Shown here piece by piece: positions 23,597 to 33,307 of a stretch of 64,000 nt of DNA. The stretch is from Hyaloscypha bicolor E (taxonomy: Eukaryota; Ascomycota; Leotiomycetes; Helotiales; Hyaloscyphaceae), in the NCBI RefSeq assembly GCF_002865645.1, contig NW_020194515.1, positions 310,001-374,000 on the forward strand. The letters run 5' to 3'. The notes below the pieces were generated by a model. It did no database searches. It was not told the origin of the DNA and saw only the letters and a list, made by a program, of their open reading frames with translations. A program made the position numbers and the translations under genes. The number at the start of each line of letters is the position of its first letter. Within the stretch, counting starts at the first letter, position 1.

Positions 23597-25645
23597 ATGG
23601 ACAAATTACAATCAGCGATGGGTTCAATGGAGGTGAAGGATTTGGGGGACAGACCGTCCTCCAGGTCAAGTGGTTGCAGCATAGTCCTCGAGGAATTTGA
23701 GGACCTAGTGTAAGCATTGGAGTCCTGCACCTCATCGAGTGTTGACCAATTATTGCCAGTTCCGTAAACCTCAAGCCGAAGTTCAAAGAGAAATATCCGG
23801 GTCAGTAGCAAATGCCCTTTCAAGAGAGTTGCATTCTACGGCGCTTCAAGAGTGGATAATGTCTTCCGGGACAGAATGTCCCACTTTCGCACTTTGATTT
23901 CTCACTTACTGCCCAATTTTAAGGAGACTTATTGATATTTCTCTTTTGCAGCAAAGCCACACGCCCAGTTGGTGGCCCAGAAGCTCCGAGTCAAATCTGG
24001 CCTAATTTACCTTCCCGGCCTTCGGGAGGAAAGTTATGAGTAACCAACCTATTTCTTTGTCCTATATCCCGAGCTCCTCACCTCACTGTTCGGGAAGATG
24101 TTTCATGCACCCGGCTCGCTCCTCGCACTCTCCTCCTAAAGAAACACGTTGCTAATTTGATGGTAGAGATTCAGACATGCCCGTCCATTGGCGCCAGCGT
24201 CGATATTTCTATTACATGAGCGGCATAAATTTTCCTGGATCTGTTGTCACTTATGACATTCATCGAGATTCGCTTTATGCATGGATTCCACCGCCAAACA
24301 CTGGAAGCCTCGTCATCTTCAACGGACAAGTACCGAGTATCAAAGAGGTCAAAGCTGAATATGACTTCGATGATGTACGGTACATCACTACTTTGGGTGA
24401 CTACTTGACCAAATTCGTTCACTACAATCAAAGAGATAAGATCTATCAGCTTCATCATTATCAAACACCCAAAAATGTGGCACGAGAAGCGATTTTGATC
24501 GATGGCAGACGGTCTTACTTGCGAGAATTCCCTTTTGAGTTCACAAAGTTGAAGCCGGCCATGAACGCTGCACGAGCTATCAAGGATCCTTACGAAATCA
24601 GGATGATTCGAAAAGCGAATGCGATTAGTGCCGAAGCTCACATCAATGTCCTGAAAGGGATCAGATACTTCGATAACGAAGCTGAAATTGAAGCAATCTT
24701 CATGGCGACCTGCGTTTCCGAACAGGCCAAGGAACAACCTTATGGTATAATCGCCGGATCTGGGCCAAATGCAAGTATTTTGCATTACGTTGCGAATAAT
24801 GAGCCACTGAAGGGACGACAACTTGTTTGCCTTGATGCAGGAGCCGAATGGAAATGTTATGCTTCCGATGTCACCAGGACCTTTCCCATCTCTGGTCAGT
24901 TCAGTTCTGAGGCAAAGGAAATATACGACTTGGTTGCAGAGATGCAAGAAACCTGTATCGCAATGATCAAACCTGGTGTTGACTTTGGGACTATCGTGAT
25001 AAATGCAGTCAAAGTCGCTATTGAAGGGCTCGTAAAACTGTGCCTCCTGCAAAACGGAAGCTCGGAGGAACTCTTGCTGTCTGGTGCTTGGCGAGCTTTC
25101 TTCCCCCATGGTCTTGGGCGTGAGACTTTTCCCCTTCCAACCATGTGCATTTTCTGACTCTTCTAGATCATGTTGGACTCGAGGTTCACGATGTTGGGGA
25201 TGGAAGTGACCGACTCAATCTCCTCTCCGGGCAAAAGTCGGTCAATCCTTGGATCTCGGCTTATTTGAAGGAAGACTTGGATCCTATCATGTCTACTGGG
25301 ACGACTCTCTTGCCGAATATGGTGATCACCATCGAGCCCGGAATGTAAGTTGATCTGATCATTTATTCCATTCTGATTCTAACTATGTGTGGCAGCTACT
25401 TCTCTCGATATGCCTTAGAAGATCTCTTCTTGAAGGATACTCGGTATGCGAAATTCATCAACAAGGACTTGCTCGACAAGTACTATCCTATTGGTGGTGT
25501 GAGAATTGAGGATGATATTCTTGTCACCGAGGACGGCTATGAGAATCTGACTACGGCCCCGAAAGGCGACGAAGCTCTGAAGATCATCAATGAATACAAG
25601 GAGACGATAGCGGAGAAGAAACAGAAGAAGGGTTGGCTCTGGTAA
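23597..25645 (+). CDS. M24B prolidase / Xaa-Pro aminopeptidase
   Basis: Six exons: 23597-23709, 23760-23800, 23952-24039, 24167-25119, 25167-25344 and 25396-25645, giving 540 residues. A cytosolic metallopeptidase that cleaves Xaa-Pro dipeptides or N-terminal residues before proline, using two Mn2+/Co2+ ions. The pita-bread ligands are all visible: Asp304 and Asp315 ([19 protein letters not shown]), His399 ([16 protein letters not shown]), Glu455 (TIEPGIYFS) and Glu496 (VRIEDDILV). The N-terminal AMP_N domain is rebuilt from three small exons ([15 protein letters not shown], then GLIYLPG, then [11 protein letters not shown]); reading only the large exon would lose about 85 residues. Introns are short with GT-AG ends; one donor is GTCAGT. 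The start is the ATG at 23597, with MGSME at 23618 as alternative. It sits intact inside a zone of broken genes. Confidence 0.9.
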
Positions 25646-26720
25646 GTTCCGCGGTTTCTGTGAGATTATTATAGAGGCTCGCTAGCCAGGGCGTGGGATA
25701 TAATTCGCAACCCACCACAGCACAGCAGTCAATATGGATTTTCGACTTCGCAATCACTTCTTTTTATATAGGGCAAGAAAACTCTTCTTCAAGCCATCAG
25801 GCTTCCTTGCGGCCTAAGTATACATCTGCAAGTTGTAATATTCATCTCCGGGTCATTGCACTGTTTCATTGAACTCGTTCTAAATTTCCCTTTGGTTCAA
25901 TGTACTATTTCTCTGTAGGGCATTGTTCTGTTTCTCTCTGGGTCAATATTATTGCACTTCGTTTCCTTTCTTGTTAGTAGATTGCCAACCATCACCAACA
26001 ACAGTTTCATTATTGAAGGAAGCACTGGAACATCCGGCGAGTGGGTAAAGGACCGATACGATTCCTTATTGCGTAGTGCTGTCGCTGCCCGAACAGTAAT
26101 TCAATCCGCTAGCTTTTTCCCCAAAGCGGCAGTAGCGAAGTCGATGATAGGGTTGTTTAGTTAGGATTGTAATTTTCTCTTTGGTCGCACCTTCTCTCCT
26201 CGAGCATCACAGCCTCGATCACAACTACCGCAACCGCTGAAAATGACAAGCAAGACTGATGCAACCGCTCTGGCCTCTGCCCGAAATTCTCCTGCCAGTC
26301 TTGAACAATGATCTCCTCCGAACTCCCAATCTACAACTCCTGTCTTGGACATGGAGCACATGCTAACCCTCACTGATCTACAGGATTCAGTAACTAACTG
26401 GTGGTAAATATAAGTAGAGCAAGGAACATAGCACAAGAGCTTCTTAGGAAATTGAGCTGATAGATTTAGTATTGCTAGTCAAAGAGGTAATGCTGCTGCT
26501 GGACCCAGTAAGAATCACCCACTTTCTTTGGTACATTCGCTTCTCCTTTATTGCACAATGTACTCAAGGAGTTGGTTCATTAATGTCTGTGACCTGGATA
26601 ATTGTTCCTGGTTTCCATGCACATTGCGACTGCCTTTCTTGTTAATGTCTCAGGGCTTTCTGGGACACTGCTTCTAGCATTCTCTTGAGCTTTCAGCTAA
26701 TATTTTTTTCTTTAGCGATT
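25646..26720. other. intergenic with degenerate short repeats
   Basis: No gene seen. Between about 25845 and 25965 a T-rich motif recurs about every 40-50 bp (GGGTCATTGCACTGTTTC, GGTTCAATGTACTATTTCTC, GGGCATTGTTCTGTTTCTC, GGGTCAATATTATTGCAC), a degenerate tandem arrangement read by eye. Confidence 0.45.
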
Positions 26721-27449
26721 ACAGTGCTATCAGATCTTGCCGTGTTCACATTGCTTCTATTGGAGCTCAGACGAAATATCTGGAGAGAAGCCTGTCAAGC
26801 CCGAAGACCAATCATCCTCGAAATCACCTAGGAAATGTTTTACCAACACGTCGTCTCATTGTCGTGAAGCAAGAGTTGAACTCATCAGAACATATTTCGT
26901 CTTAGACGCTGCGAAAACTGGTGTTGCGATCTATATTGACCTTCCATCGGATATCCTTTTTGTTCATAAGGACATGCGGTCAGATTGAACAACAACACCC
27001 TTCTGCGAAATTTTTTGGATGAAGTGACGCCTTGGATGAATCCGGTATTGGATCTTTCTGTCATCAGGAATCTGGCGAGTGATTTCTGGGTGATGAATCG
27101 GGCATGGATAGACCTTTCATCACTTAGTTGTCTCCCCTCCGTCCATAACTTCTCTATTGTCATGACCAGTCAGTCGTCACCGTTAGCCAACCATCCTAGC
27201 TCAGCAATGGCAACCCGGCCGTTGTCCCTGGACAACCTATACGATATGGGGTTTCAGCTACAGGGCATTGAGACGGCAGTTACGAGGTATCGGGGCGTGT
27301 CCCCGGCGGATCCTTGGTTCCCATCGCAAGTAGATGGGATTGAAAATTTGGTCACAACCTTCATTCCTGGCGGACTTGTCTCTCTTCATCAGATGGATCC
27401 TACCTGGCAAATGCCAGCATTCGACTCCATTGTACTAAAGAGCAAATGA
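26721..27449 (+). pseudogene. decayed 2EXR-domain gene with frameshifts
   Basis: Three blocks of a 2EXR-type protein occur in order but in three frames. From 26760, LELRRNIWREACQARRP reads like the LPxELRxxIW opening of the domain, ending at a TAG (26829-26831). Around 26860-26960, CREARVELIRTYFVLD resembles the VCRESRxEALKxY block. From 26985 to the TGA at 27447-27449, a frame of 154 codons holds FLDEVTP...VIRNLASDFWV, which resembles the family's later repeat. Introns with good splice sites do not explain the shifts, so I read this as a pseudogene; a gene with cryptic splicing is the alternative. 2EXR proteins are numerous and fast-evolving in Leotiomycetes and of unknown function. Confidence 0.5.
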
Positions 27450-28519
27450 ACAATGGAGAGGGAAGGAGGGTTGATTGTAGCCTGGAAAGCCGGAACATTG
27501 GGAGATGGAGGGGGTGGAGAATATTCTACAAGAATTGGAATAATGAGATAATGGAAGTTCACGATATCTATATCTCTATTGTTCGATGCACAAGCTATAA
27601 ATAGAAGCTCTCAAATGGACAAGTGTCCTGCTCGAAGTCAGTACAACGAGTTGAATTTGAGCCGGATTGTTCCAGAAAGTCCCTGCATATCAAGGACAGA
27701 AGGGTTTTAATTGTTTTAAACAATTCCTAGACATTGAGTTGCATATTGGGGTGCGGTTATTCTTGAATTGGAACATCAGAATTATAGAGAAGTAAATTTG
27801 TTATTAGGAGTACAGTAGGACTGACCTGGCTTATTGTTTGAGTGGACGTGGTGTATTGATAGCCTTCATGGAGAATTACTTTCAAAGGCTGTTTCACACT
27901 GCATAATTTGAATATACAATAGAGGTACAAAAGCTTTAATGTAGCCAAGAAGCTCTCGCCGTACCCTTGTTCTTTGGGAGCTAGAGTTTAAAGATGCATA
28001 GAGGTGACACCTACTAAGGCTTTACAGTTTTGGCTATAGTTGTACAGTACTCCTCTGGGACATTATACCAAGCTAGATGGCTCAGCTTGTGGCTGTTGTC
28101 GATCTAAAAATATAGTGATTGAGGCATAACGCTCGCGAGTTCCTCTTTTGGGAAGAGATGTGGCTCATGGACCTGAACAGCTGTCTCTCGTCCAAGCCGC
28201 TCTCTCATTGACCGGGATAGCATCGTTAGTCGCTTTCCACCGTTAAAAGCGAATGTTCGACTTTCTTGTGACGTAATTTCCTCCTCCTAATAATACAAAC
28301 TTCAGACTACCACATACATCCCGCCATCTACAAGCATAATGGCAAACGCCAAGCAAGAACCGACACTGGCGGACGCTTTCGAAGCATGGTACAGTACTCG
28401 ATGAAGGCACCTTGGCTTACGATCAGGTTCAATTCATCTATTGCGAGGGATACAATGGCTGATATCTTTGGCTGAAATAGAAACTCTCATATCTCAATGG
28501 ACCCAAGGCGGCCAAACGA
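27450..28519. other. intergenic, no gene seen
   Basis: AT-rich spacer between two decayed 2EXR genes. A short frame from the ATG at 28339 (21 codons) has no recognisable meaning and may be a remnant or an upstream frame of the 2EXR gene that follows. Confidence 0.45.
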
Positions 28520-28569
28520 ATGGAGCCCATATCGATTCAACAAAGCGGCCTTTCTAATCAAGACGATAC

Positions 28570-28577
28570 CTCGCATC
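28570..28577. repeat. left target-site duplication of the MITE
   Basis: CTCGCATC, identical to the copy at 29121-29128 on the other side of the element. Confidence 0.9.
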
Positions 28578-29120
28578 CAGTGTGTCAAATGAATAGAGTA
28601 GAATAGAATAACGGCCGTTACTCTTATTTTATTCATATATTATTCAAGTTATTCATGAATAATCATGAATAATTTGAATGACGCACGTGATCTATGCACG
28701 TGATTGAGCTAGCCTAATCGGGTAGGGCTTCCGGGGGGGCCCGCACCTAGCGCCACCTCGCTACCCAATCAGGTGGTAGTAGCGCTTGGTAAGCGGATCG
28801 AACGTTAGCGATAATCAGTTTATATATTATAGAAAATCTGCATTTAAGTAGCCTTATATAAGTATTAGCTTAGCTTATATAAGGCTGCTTAATAAATACC
28901 TTAGTTTCTTTTTTTAAATTTAAATATATGTCAATTTACTATAATTAATTGACTTTCACGTGACTTTCACGTGGTTATTCATGGTTATTCATGTTATTCA
29001 TGAATAATTATTCTATTTTACTCAAATTATTTAAGATATTCGTTACTCTTATTTTATTCAAGTTATTCATGAATTATTCATGAATAACTCGAATAACTTG
29101 AATAATCCTTTGACACACTG
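28578..29120. mobile_element. non-autonomous hAT-superfamily MITE, 543 bp
   Basis: The element begins CAGTGTGTCAAA and ends with its exact reverse complement TTTGACACACTG. It is flanked on both sides by the 8-bp direct repeat CTCGCATC (28570-28577 and 29121-29128). An 8-bp duplication with CAGxG-type ends is the signature of the hAT superfamily. The interior is AT-rich, has no transposase frame, and carries many ATTCATGAATAA-type palindromic words near both ends plus an internal inverted repeat (CCTTATATAAG / CTTATATAAGG near 28850-28885). Intact ends and a perfect duplication suggest a fairly recent insertion. It would have needed a transposase supplied from elsewhere in the genome. Confidence 0.9.
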
Positions 29121-29128
29121 CTCGCATC
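29121..29128. repeat. right target-site duplication of the MITE
   Basis: CTCGCATC, identical to the copy at 28570-28577. Confidence 0.9.
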
Positions 29129-30013
29129 AGACGTTCACGCTCTTCCCCAAGCTAGCCACTAAAATATTTCTGAAAATCTGGAACTATTCTCAGCCAGTAG
29201 CTTCAGTCGTCGAGCTGATTTGTAAACCCTGCTGCGGACGATCTTCTATTTCCCAGCTACCGGCCCAAGTCCTTCTGCATGTCTGTCGAAAATCCCGTGT
29301 TGAGACTTTGAAGATTTACCGGCTAGCGTTGCGTGGCTCAGATCATCCAACACCGGAGCAATGGGATGCGGACTATCGCCGACCAATATACATTAATCCG
29401 ACCCTCGACGCCCTGTTCATTCGATGGTTCGGTTACTCATTCTTCCTGGAAGAGCTGACTGAAGCGTTTCATGACGACTTGTTGAGAATTCTGAATAATC
29501 TGGCCCCGGATACCAAGTATATGAAGGATGCTTTGGTGTTCAAAAGTGGCACTGCGCTCGATCCCCTGAAGTTTTTCCACAGTCTTGGCCACGTCAGTAC
29601 GCAGTTGGGGACAGTCGGTTGAAAGTGCCATTTACTTTCACTCCCCCATATGGTATTGAACAACGAAGACGGCCACGCCTACCAGCACCTGCGGAGGTCA
29701 GAATTTCCCTGTACTTACCAGAACATCGCGACTTCGCTGAAGGACCTGGCTGCGTGCCAGGAGATCGGCACCCAGAGCTTCAGCCGGGCGAAGACCGTGT
29801 TTAGGCACTTGAGGAACCCCTAGACTACTGGTGTAGCGAGGCGGACAAAGTTTCGGTCGCGAACAATAATTGGAAGGCCCCCGAGCTTAGATACGGAGGG
29901 CTGAGACGTGGTTGAGAATTGTCTTTGTGATTGATGAAAAAGATTGGGCACCTATCATGTAGCGAATCCAGTTGGCTGAGAAACCAGGGAGATGGGATTC
30001 TGGCTCACACTGT

Positions 30014-32504
30014 CTACCGTTTCTTACCAAACTTCCCACCCTTACTCATCTTTGAAACGGGTTTACCACCCCGGACTTTCTTCTTGCCCTTTTCTTCCTT
30101 CTTGGCTTTGTCTAGTGCCCCCTTCCCATCCCTCTCGGCTCGGCCTTTCTTCCAGACTTTTCCTCCCATCCTGGCATCTCTATCATCCAATTTCTTCTTG
30201 TCCTTATTGCTCAGCTTGCCGCCCTTTTTCTTGATCACGCTTTCCACACCATTCAATTCCGCTCTCCCGGCCTTCTGAGCAGCTTTCTTCTCTTGCTCAC
30301 TCTCAAACCACGTTCTCCTCGGTCTACCCTTAATTTCATCTTCATGAACGATGATGTTCTCTCCTTTCCTGACTTGCATTTCCGCCTGCGCAAGCTGCTT
30401 ATCCTCTTTCTCCTCCTTCAAGATCCCCTCAATTTCATCTTCCATAGCGTCAACTTTATCAGACCACTTATCCGCTTCAGAAGCTTCGATGACTCGACTG
30501 ACAATCTTGGCCCCTTGGGCCCGGCCACTCTTAACTGCTGCTTTGACGATCTTGCGATCTGGCTCAGCGGCCAAGGTGCATGCACGACCTTGACGTCCAG
30601 CACGAGCTGTTCGTCCGACTCTGTGGAGGTAGATTTCGTGGGATTGTGGGGCCTCGTAGTTGATGACTGTATCCACACCTTTGATATCGAGACCTCTGGA
30701 GGCGAGATCGGTGGCTAGGAGAAATGACGATTTGCTGTCTCGGAAAGCTTCTACACTTGTGATACGCTGTCGAATAGTCAGTGGAGGTAATAGTAGGATA
30801 AAAGGAGCTACGTACCTGCTCTTGGCTCATGCTACCATGCAATTCGGTAGCTTTCAGACCAGAAAGTCCAAAGATCACTCGTGCTCTGTGGGTCTCCTTC
30901 TTTTGACGAAAGAAAACAATGACTCGATCAGTATAGATATTGGCGCAGAGATACAGTAAGTAGCCCATACGCTTCGTTTCCCGTCCTGGCCGAAGACGAA
31001 TAAACTCTTGGATCAAGGTCCCAACAGTCTGCTTTTGTGCATCAACTAGTAATCTAACAGGTCGATTGAGACCTACTCGAATGAGGTTGTCGACAGAAGA
31101 AGTCATAGTCGCAGAAAACAACATTGTTTGCCTTGACTTAGGGATTGTAGTCAAGATTTCGTTCAACTCGTCCGCAAATCCAGCCTCAAGCATTCGATCA
31201 GCCTCATCAAGCACCAAGATCTCGAGAGTATCCACTGTAAAGCTTGCCGAATTGCGCATATGATCAATGAATCGACCTGGTGTTGCAATAATAACATCCG
31301 GGCGAAGCCGCAATTCTGCTTCTTGAACCTTTAGACTCAAACCACCAACTGCCAAACAGAATTTGATATCGGTATGACTTGCGAGTTTCGTAGCGACAGC
31401 ATGGCATTGGATTGCCAATTCACGAGTAGGCATGAGAATGACAACTCTGCTTGTTGGGACTTTCTTAGGCCGATATAGAAGGCGCTCAAGAATTGGAACA
31501 ATGAATGCTGCAGTCTTCCCGGAACCAGTGACAGCTCCACCAACCACATCTTTTCCTAGTAGAGCCACTGGTATGGTCTTGGCTTGAATAGGTGTTGGCT
31601 GTGAAAATCCGACTGCAGCAAGTCCACGGAGAATCGGTCTAGATAACGGCATGCCTTGGAAAGAACTAGAAATTGCAGCTTTGGCACCCTTGGCAGGCTT
31701 CTCTTCAGGAGCAAAGAAAGCTTCTCGGCGAGCTGCCTCTTCAAGATCTTCGTCCTTTTCGTCCTCATCTGAAGAGCCTTCTGCAGCTATATCGTCTGGG
31801 TGAGGAGCTGGGCTAGCCACTGATTCGATGTCATTTCCTTCTTGGCCATCTGCATCTTCATCGTCGAATCCTTCGGCCTCGTTCTCGTCGCCAGACTCTT
31901 CCTCATCAGAAGCAACTCCCATACCAAAGCCATCTTCAGCCATAAATTCGTCTTCTTCATCACCAAACTGTAGTCCATCTACTTCATCCTCAGATTTTTC
32001 TGCCTGGCTGTCACTGCCACTCTCAGCGTCGTGCTTCTCAATGTCTGCCTTTCCTATTTCAATCTTTCCCTCGCCTCTCTTCTCCCTCCTCCTCGCAATA
32101 ATTTCGTCGATATCCACTACCTTCTTATCACCACCTACCCCATTCTCCAAGCCCTTCCTCACACCGTCAAAACCCCAGCCGTCGAACTCTTCTATGGCTC
32201 CATCATTGCCGTCTTCCAACACGAACTCGAAATCTGAGTCCATAGCCCCATCATCCTCATCATTTGCGCCCCATATGCCCTCTTCCCCTTCTTCGTCCTC
32301 TGGCTTCCGCTTCCCCTTCCCCTTCCCCGCCTTCTTGTTCTTCACCGAAGCAGAATTCGAGGGTTCGTTTTCACGTTTGCGTTTCTTGGAGGATGGTTTG
32401 GGAGACGAAGCGATTTCTTCTTCTTCGGGAACGTTATTATCTTCATTGTCTGAGATCGTGAGAATGAAACCATCCTCCGCATTTCGTTTCGTAGAGGGCG
32501 CCAT
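30014..32504 (-). CDS. drs1: DEAD-box ATP-dependent RNA helicase DRS1
   Basis: Two exons on the minus strand, 32504-30816 and 30766-30014, separated by a 49-nt intron (GTACGT...CAG); 813 residues. DRS1 is a nucleolar helicase required for assembly of the 60S ribosomal subunit. The first 290 residues are very acidic and Lys-rich ([19 protein letters not shown] just before the core), as in yeast Drs1. The helicase core has the Q motif region ([14 protein letters not shown]), motif I AVTGSGKT, Ia PTRELAIQ, Ib TPGRFIDH, motif II DEAD, motif III SAT, and motif [12 protein letters not shown]. The intron falls before the [12 protein letters not shown] segment, and the core continues as [19 protein letters not shown]. 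The C-terminus is a Lys-rich tail ending GGKFGKKR. A long antisense frame over the acidic N-terminus is a codon shadow. Confidence 0.94.
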
Positions 32505-33307
32505 GTTGGATTGCTGCGCCTAGAACTGTGATGAGATTGAAGGTTTGTTCCCAGAAACTAAACATTTTTTCTCACCGCCTGGCAAAATCGCCAAACCGGG
32601 AAATACTTTTTAAATGTGGGGTACATCGTAGTCATTTCACAAGGTCACATTTTTTACTTCATGTCCAGATTTTCTGAATTTTATTCTATTGCTCTAAGTA
32701 CAGGCTGCACCCTCTCTATGGCAGAAATGAAATGGGGAATCTTTTTGTGCAGCATAGCCATCCACCATTCGACTCCTGAACGGAACCATGCAATGATTTG
32801 TCCAGAGAGCGCCTCATAATATCACGGAAAGAAAAGAAATCAACTATGCGCTCAACATCCCGAACGAGCATCGCTAATTAGCTGAAGCGTTGACAAGCAG
32901 CATCAAATGCATCATCAAGTGTTGCTGAGAGGCGCAGCGTCGAAATCGTCGAGAGGAAAATAAGCATTGGAAAGAAGAGAATCTGAGGCTTGCTCAAGTG
33001 CTGCGAGGCAATGACTGAGGTAAGAGCCAGATGAGAGAAATCGAAGTAGGGAACATCGATAAGCAATGTTGCACACAAACCGAATTGCAGGCCACATCAT
33101 CGATGGTCGATCCATATCTCGCAAACCAAATTGCAGTGAAAAGAGAAAATGGGAATTGTAGCGTCTTCCACAAACCAAATTGCAGTTGACGGAGGGTATC
33201 GAGATTGTAACGTTTTCCACAAACCAAATCGCAGTCAACGGAGGATATCGGGGTTGTAGCATTTTCCACAAAACGAATTGCAGTCAACGCTCAACATTGC
33301 AAGATCC
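32505..33307. other. intergenic with tandem repeat, downstream of the GNAT gene
   Basis: Both flanking genes are on the minus strand, so this is the DRS1 promoter and the 3' side of the GNAT gene. Its upper end holds a 49-bp tandem repeat listed separately. No gene is seen in the remainder. Confidence 0.5.
33070..33292. repeat. tandem repeat, unit 49 bp (about 5 copies)
   Basis: The words CAAACCAAATTGCAG or close variants start at 33076, 33122, 33171, 33220 and 33269. The last four are spaced exactly 49 bp, the first interval is 46 bp. Flanking words (TTTTCCACAAAC before, CAACGGAGGATATCG after) repeat with the same period in the middle copies, while the outer copies are more diverged. Because 49 is not a multiple of three it is not a coding repeat. 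It ends 15 bp before the GNAT stop codon, so it would lie in the 3' untranslated region. Confidence 0.85.

Larger units (their letters stand above)
28520..29823 (+). pseudogene. 2EXR-domain gene split by a hAT-type MITE
   Basis: The original start appears to be the ATG at 28520. The frame 28520-28577 joins exactly in phase to 29129 onward if the 543-bp element and one copy of its target duplication are removed. The downstream part begins QTFTLFPKLATKIFLKIWNY, the 2EXR opening, and later has LPAQVLLHVCRKSRVETLKIY and PIYINPTLDALFIRW, both family blocks. In the present sequence the frame is open from an ATG inside the element (29080) to a TGA at 29620-29622. The same frame then continues open to a TAG at 29821-29823 (YQNIATSLKDLAACQEIG), so only that one stop interrupts the second part. 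The gene has therefore suffered an insertion and probably one nonsense change. Residues KIFLKIW replace the more usual EIRLKIW. Function unknown. Confidence 0.7.

Noticed and set aside
24171..25109. 312-codon antisense frame over the prolidase
   Set aside because: It mirrors the codon pattern of the prolidase exon, whose metal-binding motifs show the plus strand is the coding one.
31828..32523. 231-codon plus-strand Ser/Pro-rich frame
   Set aside because: It is the complement of the acidic, Glu/Asp/Lys-rich N-terminus of DRS1, which automatically gives a Ser/Phe/Pro-rich antisense frame.
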